From Setaria digitata (Eukaryota; Nematoda; Chromadorea; Rhabditida; Setariidae), in NCBI GenBank assembly GCA_003640385.1, contig RCAB01000255.1, forward strand, positions 1 to 64,000: a stretch of DNA of 64,000 nucleotides, in the 5' to 3' direction. Positions 1 to 10,347 of the stretch are shown here, piece by piece (the first letter of the stretch is position 1; every line of letters starts with the position of its first letter). The notes under the pieces were generated by a model, which was not told where the DNA came from, searched no databases, and was given only the letters and a program-made list of their open reading frames with translations. The position numbers and the translations under genes are program-made.

Positions 1-2900
1 TTTTTTTTATACCTAGCAGACTGAAAAATTTCTTAAAACAAAGAGGATCTTGTCCATTCTTTTCGAGTATTTCTTGTCGTCATATATATAATGTACAACT
101 AATAACAACTGAAAGCTAAGCTAAAATACCACATATTTTGGTTTTAATCTTAAAACTATAAGGGATCGCAATTAGCAAAGGGTAAATAAGGATTAATTTT
201 GTAATGTATGAATAATTTTCGTTTAGGTCCGTGAAACTTCGTGAACGTGCCTTAACGTGTCTTGTAAGGCTCATTATTATTTCACAAACTTTGCATGCAT
301 AAATATTAATTTTACTAAATTGCAAGCTGTTATGAACTTAAATTTTGAGCTTTTTAATAATGATGTAAGTTTTAGAGCATTCATTTAAATGTGAAATTTT
401 TAATTAAATTCAAGTGAAAAAATGCAACCATAAAAAATAATATTGTCTTCAACATATAGACATATTAAGGCATTTAGTTGTTCATTGCTAAAATCAACAT
501 CAAATAACAGATGACTGATTTGTCAATTTTGACAAATCAGTCATCTGTTACTGCAGTAATAATATAAATTATTTCAGAAGTCAGATAGTCAAGTTATGTT
601 TAACTCTAGCTTCAATTTTATTTATCAACTAATAACCACATCTACTTATTTTAATTTTTAATTCATATTTTAGTATTAAATTCTGCGAGATATTTTGAAG
701 GAATATATTAGCATCAATTTCACTTCCATATCCCCCAATAGCAAGAGAATAAATAAAAAAAAGGTTTGGGGGGAAATAAAGCATGGTGGTTTTGATAAGC
801 ACATTTTGCTAATTCTTTAGTGACTGTTTATGAAAATTTAAAAACAAAAAATCATGCTGATTCGAAAAAAAAAAATGCTGCCAACTATTTGCAAAGCTAT
901 GTATAATACAACTATTCCAGTTCATCTTCTCTCCAGATTATTGTAAACACTATCAGAGTTCAAATATTTGTGAATATTAATTGGAAAATAGAATAAATAA
1001 AATATTTAGCAGGAATTAATTCGTCAATAAAAATTTAATTTCTTCGATATTTCAATTCAATTTTCACCTAATTTTTATTCATAATAGAATTTCAATAATT
1101 ATGCATTCTTTCCTATACTGCTATAACCAAAAAAAAGATACAAATTTATCAACACAATTTGTACTTAAGTGAATTTCAGCTGTGAAAACTTATAGAAGAG
1201 ACAAAAAAAAACATAAAATTTTAATCAAAATTAAAATAGTTCCTTCACTAATCTGTTTCTTCCTTGCCCCTATTTTTCTCTTTCTCTCTTTTCACTTTTC
1301 CCTTTTTGCTTCTTGATAAGGAAAGAAAGCCTTCATTACCAATTCTTTTCAAGGAAGGAATACTGCAATTATCTCTCTCACTATCTTTCTCTCAGGAAAT
1401 CAGGAGCCCATGAATAATCCACTATCAAGGTTCCACAATTATTCAACAATAAAACAGCATTTAAATTATATTTTTCATATTTCAGCTTAATTAAGCAATA
1501 TTATGCAAAATCTTTTTGGAATTATAATATGTTTGTAGAGCCATAACAATTATCCATAATAATTTTTTTTTTGTTAACCAAAATCGATTGTTATTCATTT
1601 CAAACGCTCACCATTATTTTTTCATTTAAATTTCCTACCAGATCATTTAGTAAAAAAGTAAAAATGAAAAGAAATGTTTTGCTTGAGAATTTAGATAACA
1701 GCCACCAATAATTTTTGCTGTAATAAGAAATGGTTAGTAACTATCTGTTTTGCATATATTTTTCAAAATTAATATGGTTCGCATTATCATAACTCTTTCA
1801 CAACTATCAGTACTTTTTACTCTTACAGCTGTTTTCAGCATGCTTTTTTAAATGCCTATTCAAGTTAACAAATATTGCTTGTTGCAAATTCTTCTATATT
1901 TGCATTATTGTGGCTTGCATGCGTCGCCACTAATTTATTCTGCGTGTATTTTTTTATTTTTTACACGCTTTTTTAGAATTATTTTTACAGACTTATGCTT
2001 TTCACTAATGGATATCTTTTGCTCATTTTCATTAAGAGCATGCCTTCTTAGTATAATTATTTATTTTGCAGTTTAATTTTTATTAACATTGTTTATCACA
2101 TGCTTCGTTATTACCTTTTACTAATATATATCATGTCTTTTATCACACTCATATTATTTTGCGACATTTCCTACTTAGATCTGTTTTTAGCTTGTGATAA
2201 CAATGTTTTTTTTATATCTAAAATATTTTGTAACCAGTCCTCACCACACACAGATTTTGATGAATTTGTAAAATTCAGTTTTAGCTAACTAAATCGTAAA
2301 ATAACAGACTGAATCTGCTAATTGTTGTGCAGGAACACTGAAAAACGTAGGAAATGAGCTTAATGAAATATAATTTCAATTCCGTTGCATTTCCTTCTAA
2401 TTTTTTGTCTTTCTTCGCATTTCGATTCTATTTCTTTAAATGTTTTCGTCCTTATGTTTCAGTTAGAATCTTACTATTAGTAACATACTCATTAGCAATT
2501 AAGAATTTATTGCTCTGAGTTGTGAGATGTTTTAAAATGCATAAGCTTAGTTATTAAGTTGTCATCAGTTCCATTTTTAATTACACTTTATCGACATCTC
2601 TAATTAAGCGACCAACGAATGACAGTGCTTTGACAGTTGCCTGAAATCTTAAATATAGGAGAAAACCTGGAATTCTAAACGAAGATGAGTATTTAGATTT
2701 AACGTTAACTGATTAACACCATGGCGATGAAGTTTTTCGAGGAGAATAACATTCAATAGATGCTAGTTTTAGCCAACTATACAAGCAGTTAATAATTTTC
2801 CTAAGTTCATGGTAAGTCACAGCAGTAATGATGCTTCAATTTAGCAATTAAGCATTTTCCGTCTCTACTTTCCGCAATCCAAATTTCTTTCTGGCTCCCT
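1..2900. other. AT-rich intergenic DNA
   Basis: No gene is supported here. The longest open frames (for example 1852-2076 and 2100-2288 on the + strand) are made of AT-rich codons giving Phe/Leu/Ile/Tyr-rich strings, have no splice context and match no family I recognise. The only structured element is the perfect inverted repeat at 505-550. Close to the following gene, 2901-2912 reads as a pyrimidine-rich stretch ending in AG and could be a splice acceptor, or a spliced-leader trans-splice site, for the gene starting at 3101. Confidence 0.6.
505..550. repeat. Perfect 22-bp inverted repeat (hairpin)
   Basis: Positions 505-526 and 529-550 are exact reverse complements, separated by only 2 bases. 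The arms begin with TAACAGATGACTG and end with CAGTCATCTGTTA. The repeat sits alone in AT-rich intergenic DNA. The loop is too short for a typical microRNA precursor. A fold-back mobile-element remnant or a small cruciform are alternatives. Confidence 0.85.
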
Positions 2901-2912
2901 ATCTCTTCTCAG
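2901..2912 (+). promoter_or_regulatory. Possible 5' acceptor or trans-splice site
   Basis: The sequence ATCTCTTCTCAG is a pyrimidine-rich acceptor about 190 bases ahead of the likely start at 3101. Many nematode mRNAs receive a spliced leader at such a site. Nothing in the DNA distinguishes this from a cis-intron acceptor or from chance. Confidence 0.25.
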
Positions 2913-3100
2913 AGAAATAGTTTTGTGAGAGATCGAAAAGAATTCAAAGCCATTTGCAAAAGCAAGTGGCACAAAGTTAAGAGAAGGAACTTGTTGGTGG
3001 GATGATGTGGTCTGGTAGTGGTGGCACCAACTGTAGTGCTGGAGTGCGACCTAAGCTCGTGAAAACTGCCATCGCGCTTCTCCCATTTCACTCTTCCTCA

Positions 3101-6100
3101 ATGATGATGATGCATCACACCATCATTTATTTATTCATCCCTCTACAACTATTCATCGTGAATGTTGGGTGTACTGCTGATGAACCTGAGGTGTTTCTTC
3201 TTTTTTATTAACAATTACTACATTTAAACTACTTTTTCTAAACAATTTCTTAAAGTTTAGGATTCCAAGAATTTAAAATTTAGAGGTATGTCATGACTTC
3301 AAGAATTGAAGTGTTAAAAATTGTTAGTGCAGAAAAAAAACAAATGAAAAGGAATTATCAACAAAAAAAGCCTAACTTTTCCAGGTTACCTTTGAGCAAT
3401 TGTACAAATACGGCAAAAATGAATATACAATGGGCAACTGGAACGATTGCATTGCATTTTTTCTTCGGTCCATCGAGGATTTCGATTATTTTGTTGATGA
3501 AAATGTGTGGTGTCGCCAGAAGTGCGCAAGAGAGCATAAAAAAAATCGGCAAACAGGCTCGTCTATGCTAACCTGTTTAATTATTAGGTTGCTTTCAATA
3601 ATATGACTTAACTAATTAAAGGTGACCAGTGTTTTGCAGAACTGAAAGATGCTCAAGAAGACATTGCGGAGATAGCGATGATGTACACAAATGCCCAACA
3701 TGCATTGTGCTTATTCCGGTGTAAAAGTGATCGCTTAACATCGATGAGGCCTCCGTTGAATGATCCTGAAGTTTTCGAAGAGTTCCAGCTTCGGAAGCCA
3801 TATCAGTATCTACAGATCTGCTACTGGAAGGTCCTGCTTTGAGAGCTATTTTATGACTATTTCTAGTAGTTTAATTTTTTCTGATTTATTTCTTAAAATT
3901 CTCTTTGATGTATAATATTAATTCTAAATTCAAAACTTAATCAGTTTTTTTTTCAGGAAAAAGATTTAGCATCAGCTGTCAAAAGCGCTTATACATATTT
4001 AGTAGCAAATCCAAAAGACCAAGAAACACTCGATAATTTGGCATTTTATATGGAACAAGACGGTTATAGTGATAATATGCTTATCGATGCTCGTCAAATG
4101 AAATACGAGGTAAACGCTTAATGATGATCGTAAATTTTTAATTATTCAATGATTAACCTAGAATTGAAAGCAGTTCTCGAATTTATGGCGAATAATAGGA
4201 AGCTTTTCGAAATTTAGCTTTTCTAGTAGGGTGTTACACATTCGTACTACTGGTAGCATCAGTGGTACCATACGAGTACTTCTAATAACTTTTTTTATGT
4301 TTTTTTGACGAAGGGATACTTCAGAGTTATCTTTCACGGTTCAACTGAATTAGGTTGTTTCTGGGTGCAGGCCAGCTATATGCGAGGTGTCAAAGCATAC
4401 AACGATGGTGACTGGGAATTATGTGTGAGCGAATTCGAAAATTCAGTGAAACAGTTTTTCGATGAAGAACAAAAATGTCGGCATATTTGTGAAGATAAAT
4501 TAAACTGGGAAACGTTTGATAGTGCCAATCCGGAAATTGCTATCATTACTACAAGTATATTATTGACTGTACTATTTTTCGTATTCAATTTCTCAAATGT
4601 TTCGTAGAAATTTCATTCTCAAATATTTTACAGAAATTTCGTTACAGTTGTATTAAATATTTGTTCCAGGCATATATTTATCAGTATTACGATGTAAACA
4701 TGATTGTGTTAAGAAGTTATCGCAGGTAAATGGTCACGACGTCGGATTCATTCTTCCAACATACTACGAATATCTTCATGTTTGCTACTATAAGTGTTAG
4801 TTTACTGATAAACAAAGGAAAAACAAAATGTAGACGGTATCACTACTTATGACTCTCTTTAAAATTCCATGTAATACCAACAATCCAATACTGTCATTAA
4901 TTCATCTGCCAATTAGACTATCTGTGATTGAAAGCACAATGTTAATAATAATGTTCCTTGTTCCAATTCATGAAGTTGAAATGTTGTGAAAGTCGTCTTG
5001 TTTTTTTAGTTCCCTGAGATGGCATCTCCCCGACTTTTCTAACCAGACCTAATTCTAATTGTACATTTGCTCGAGAATTTGTCACATATCTTTTTGTAAG
5101 CAAAGAAGTAATTCTAATAATAATGCCTTTCGAGATGTTTTAAAGGTAGCAAGCTGTTTTTGTACCACGATGTAGGAAACAAATTAACAACACCAATTTT
5201 TTCTCATATGAAGTAGTTAATCAAGAGAGGTCTCTACTCTCGTAATGTCAGCATTTTCTGAAGATTTGACCGAAAAGTCAAACATTGCATTCTGTTAGCA
5301 TTTTTTTGGAAAGAAACATTTAAGGAAGTTATGGAAATTTCTAGTGAATCGTGGAAGAGATGTATGCGAATCTGTAGCAAATAGCATTTTGCTGAATCCA
5401 AGCAACCCGATTATGCGCCGCAACAGGCTCTTCTATTCAAAAACTTACCGGAATGATGATCTTTTCAAGCCTTCTGACGTAAGTTTCAAACGGACTAAAA
5501 TTGCTTCCTTCATATCATTATTGAGACCACGTAAGTAGGAGGCATTCTTATGATCGGCTATAACTGCAGGAAATCGTTGAATTCCATAAACGGTATGCAA
5601 TCGAACGACTATTTCTGGAGTTCGTCGATGAACGCTTCAAGTTTGAAGATAACGAAGTATAGATAGATACCAATTTTTTTTTTTCAACTTTGTCTTAAGA
5701 ATCAACGCAGATTCCTACTTTTATTAAGGTACCAAAGAAGGATAAACAGTCCCTGTGGATATCTTGTTCATTTGATTCATCAATTCTCATCACCCTTGCT
5801 ATCCATCAATGTTGCAATCGAACCAAGCACAATATATGTCTCTGATTTGCAGCTACCTGCAGAAAGAGTAGATGACCGTCTTCCCTTGGATATAACCATA
5901 CCCATCAACGATGACTTCGACTATTCGGCAATCGAGAAGGACTTGCTCACTGAAGGAGAATGCTCAGCACTATCAATTGCAGCTATTTTCGAAACAAGAA
6001 CAGCACAACAGAAGCAACTGTTAATTGATCTAACTGATCGAGTTGCAGTACGATATAGAACTCGAACTCAATACTATTCCCTTACTTGTTCTCCAGAAAC

Positions 6101-6218
6101 TGCTCCACCGAAATGTCCCCACCACTCACTCATTGTGTCTGTAGATCGGCCAAGTTGCAGTACATTTGTGATTGATCCACAACCAAACTCTTGTGTTCTC
6201 ATTTTTTGCGTTGGCTAA
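3101..6218 (+). CDS. Leprecan-family protein (CRTAP/prolyl 3-hydroxylase-like), nine exons
   Basis: Proposed exons: 3101-3190, 3385-3556, 3622-3830, 3957-4109, 4371-4554, 4670-4795, 5345-5478, 5570-5656 and 5853-6218, with continuous phase, giving about 506 residues. The start at 3101 puts a hydrophobic signal peptide ([16 protein letters not shown]) directly at the N-terminus; an in-frame Met at 3002 would add 33 residues in front. The body has the helical cysteine-rich repeats of leprecans: [20 protein letters not shown] with later RQKC, then QYLQICYWK, then [12 protein letters not shown] with CRHIC, then [11 protein letters not shown]. Vertebrate relatives hydroxylate or scaffold fibrillar collagen in the ER. 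The C-terminal exon is short and ends where a dioxygenase domain should unfold, so CRTAP/SC65-like scaffolding is more likely than catalysis. The second intron (3557-3621) needs a GC donor to keep frame. The family call is firm; the substrate is unknown. Confidence 0.8.
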
Positions 6219-7244
6219 GACAGTATAATTTACTTTTCAGTTCTAACAACACTAATTGGATAAAATTACATCGGTATAAAATGTCACAAATGAAGTATCA
6301 GATTCTATCTTATAATTAACACTGAACAACCGCAAACATAAACCACTGTCCAGTTGAGCAGAAACTTGAAGTTAAAACACCTCAGTTCCTCATCACTTTA
6401 CTTCCGTATTTCCCTACTTAGTATATATGCAGAACTACGAACTGAAACTCAGAACAAGCCACTTTAATCTTGCTTTAGTAGATAACAGTCGATATTATAA
6501 ACCAAAAACACTAGGATCACACGAGGTTACTCAACCGAACATTTCTGTCCAAAAATTAGATGAATCTAAGAGTGTCAACTATTCATAGCATTGTTTTCCC
6601 TGATAAAATATCTCCACAAAGCTTGGAGCACTAAATCCTGTTAATCAAAAAGACAAGGCAGTTAACCTTTCCCACTGTAGAAGACAAGAAATCCTTACTA
6701 AGTAATTTTAATTTGAGTTTTAATTTAATTTTATTTGAAGCTAGCATTTTTTTGAAAATGAAATAAACAGGCATTTTCTGACACCCAACATTAAATTTAT
6801 GAGGTGGAATTCCCATTAAACCTTTGGCCCTACGCAGTGAATGAAGCATTTTAAAACAGCAAACAAGACGGAAATCAAAAGTCATAACAAAGGAATCTTG
6901 TACCCGCATGATAGTAATATACCCACACATCAGTTTAATCTTGATGAAGTATAGCATATATCCAACATATCTGACAAAAAAAAAAAAACTATAGCAGATA
7001 AAGAAAAAAGACTCACTATGGATTCTTAAAAATAAAAAAGTTTGGCTAATGTTGTGTTTTAATAACTTGTTTTCTTGAAAAAAAAAAAAAAAAAAAAAAA
7101 CACGAAAATGATACCACATCAATCAGTTTGCCACTTTTCCAACAATTCTGATCTGAATATCGCTAATTTCTAAACTATTTGGCGGTCTTGAAGCCAATGA
7201 TTCGTGAACTAAGTAATTCAAAAATGTCAAGTGACACAAGTGAG
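6219..7244. other. Convergent intergenic region
   Basis: This is shared 3' flank between the leprecan-like gene (+) and the ferredoxin (-). An AATAAA hexamer at 6762-6767 on the + strand is a candidate polyadenylation signal for the leprecan-like gene, although it lies 540 bases past the stop. The long minus-strand open frame at 6631-7122 crosses a poly-A run and encodes Phe/Lys/Leu-rich low-complexity sequence, so I do not call it a gene. Confidence 0.5.
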
Positions 7245-8099
<855 letters not shown>

Positions 8100-8332
8100 T
8101 TTCCTCAAAACTACAAAATATAAATTCCTTGCAAAATACTTTGAAAAATATATATTGCTTGCAAAATATTTTGATTTGCTCAAGCGTGGATCAGTTCTAG
8201 TACTCTTACGATTCGTATCTGCAATATGTATAGTCATTAAAATAATTTCCATTATCCTATGTTTCTGTCGAGATTGCTAAGACGTGATTGTGCACCAAAC
8301 ACATGTGAAATTTGCCCTCTTTGGACGGTCGG

Positions 8333-9213
8333 TTAACTATTTTTGGTAAATGTATCATAAACTAACAAAGTGAGAAGCCCAAATACAGTTACAAATATAA
8401 GAGTCTCTTTTAACCAATAATCAGCTAATATCCATTGCTCTCGCCAGCTTTGTCCCCATTGAGAAGAACGAATGCCATGCAAAGATATGATTCAGGATCT
8501 AAAAAACAAAAGTACGCTTGCATATTTTGTCCCGTACGTGAATGAAAATAAGATCACGCACCATTCCACGTACAATACGAAGGAATCGCCTAGACTTCAT
8601 TCACTGATTCTAATTGATCAATTAGTCCGAAAACACATAAAATGTAAAACATAAAAAGTTACTAGAAAATATTACATCTGATGAATCTATCCGAATATCT
8701 CTATATGAGCCGTTGTAACTAATAAATGGAAGGAATTTGACTTTGAACAAAATCACTTCTAATTTCCAAGTGTGTAATTCTCATGAGGGAAAAGAGTTTG
8801 ATATGTAACTTTCTTTGTCTAATTCAAGTGAAACTTCATGGGACCCAACAAGCAAAAAAAAGCTACCAATCGAAAATGTTCAAACCCTTCGAAAAAACCA
8901 AGGACACAAAAAAAATGTTGAGAACCGTTTAATTCATACGTGCTCGGACGTGAATATCTCAATGCAACTTCTTGTCTCAATGAGGTTCTTAATCATTTCC
9001 AGTATACTGACTGATGCACTACGATTCCAGAAGGTGGGAAATGTGACAGCTGTCATTACCAGTAACCTTCTAGAGTAAAGAAAGAACTACCTTACTAGCC
9101 TCAATATCTTCACTGGTGTTGCATTTTGGATGTAATTTTTTTAATCGTAACATTAATACAGGTAGTGCTAACAAGAAGTTAGATGTCGAGAGAAAGTGGG
9201 TGTTATTTTGGGT
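8333..9213 (-). CDS. Candidate unrecognised membrane-protein gene, structure incomplete
   Basis: Three coding-like pieces lie upstream of the ferredoxin on its strand. Piece one, 9213-9096, follows a TAG acceptor and contains a hydrophobic helix and basic stretch (NFLLALPVLMLRLKKLHPKC). It ends at a GTAAGG donor. Piece two, 9049-8940, continues in frame across a 46-base intron and ends at a GTATGA donor (FPTFWNRSASVSILEMIKN). Piece three is an open frame ending at the TAA at 8333-8335, with a clear membrane helix and a short polar tail (ADYWLKETLIFVTVFGLLTL, then DTF). The link between pieces two and three, and the start, are unresolved. I do not recognise the family. The plus strand of the same area is also open in places (8809-9075), so the strand choice rests mainly on splice sites and phase. 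Confidence 0.35.
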
Positions 9214-9351
9214 CTACTTAAATCAGTATATAATTTAAAAAATGGAAAAAGAAGGGAAATAGGAAGAAGTGAATTCTTAACTATTGCAATACCTTCACAC
9301 TCTTGAAAAATGATTGGCGTGTATGCAACTCCATTACTCTACTGCTACTAA

Positions 9352-9630
9352 TTAACCTTAATTCTCATCCTGACTCATCAGTTCGGGATATCTCCAACCA
9401 CTCTTCTCCCAAGTATTAACTTCCTGACGCCTTTCCCCAATCTTCATATATTGGCTATTCATTCCTTAACCTATGAAAAGGTTTCCGACGATCTCTGGTT
9501 TTTCCGTATGATTGATCTCGTGAACGGGGGGAGAAAGAAATGGCAGGTAGGGATGGTGCTGTGGGGTCTTGAGGTTTCGCGCCTCTCGATAAATATACAA
9601 GTGGATACAGGTGTCTACGAGTGGATGTAA
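9352..9630 (+). other. GC-richer open segment, possible exon
   Basis: This segment is open for 92 codons on the + strand, from after a TAA at 9349 to a TAA at 9628. It has more balanced base composition than its surroundings. One portion reads YEKVSDDLWFFRMIDLVNGG and is followed by a CAG/GTAGGG donor-like site at 9546-9547, so an exon ending there is possible. No ATG opens the frame early and the opposite strand is also open over 9466-9684. A 15-base C run follows at 9666. It could be an upstream exon of vha-19, a separate gene or noncoding. Confidence 0.25.
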
Positions 9631-9770
9631 GACTACCAAGCCCATACCAAACTCTTGTACTCTGACCCCCCCCCCCCCCCGCATGTCATCCGCGACTCAC
9701 AAGTTCATATATTTACTGTCAGTACGCTTTACACATCCTAACTCCTTAACAAATAGTGTCATTTGTTTCT

Positions 9771-9828
9771 ATGGTGCTCCCAGATAGGAATGTCATCTTA
9801 TTCGCATTGTTCTCGAGCTTTTTTGTTT
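9771..9828 (+). other. Possible signal-peptide exon for vha-19
   Basis: An ATG at 9771 opens a short frame ending in a hydrophobic stretch (NVILFALFSSFFVCC), which is what the missing first exon of Ac45 should look like. Candidate donors inside it leave phase 0 or 1, whereas the first recognised exon at 10348 needs phase 2. An intermediate exon would therefore be required, and I could not place one. Treat this as a guess. Confidence 0.2.
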
Positions 9829-10347
9829 GTTGTGCTATATAGAAGCAGTTGTTAACCTTTTGACCTTTCGCGACTGATATTCTGATTATAATGTTGAATT
9901 TGAAGAACAGCGAATGCATTATAGATGTGGCAACCGTCATGCTTGGCTTTCTTGATCGCATGGTTCCATTACTGTATCGCTTTTGATGCTATCCTTTTTT
10001 CAACTTCGCAGCTGAAGTAAGTTTTGTTGATCAAAATGATCCTTGTCGTTACTGTATGAAGGGTTACGTATCCTTCTAGAGATTACATATACCTGAAATT
10101 GTCACTGATTCACATAAGACGCCTAAATGAGTACTAGACTTTCTGACCATTTATGACGGGAAAGGAGTTCTTGTTATCGGAGTTTGAGGCGTGTAACTAT
10201 CATGTTGTGAAGTCACAAACCATTGGTACCTCTTCATATTGGCAAAATCTTCGAAATTCAGTTAGACAGAAGGCGTAGTTCTGGGTTAAATATGTAAAAT
10301 CAGTGTAATGGGTTAAATATATAAAATCACGCTTTTCTTTGTTTCAG

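Noticed and set aside
6631..7122. 163-codon minus-strand open frame
   Set aside because: Low-complexity Phe/Lys sequence crossing a long poly-A run, with no splice context or domain.
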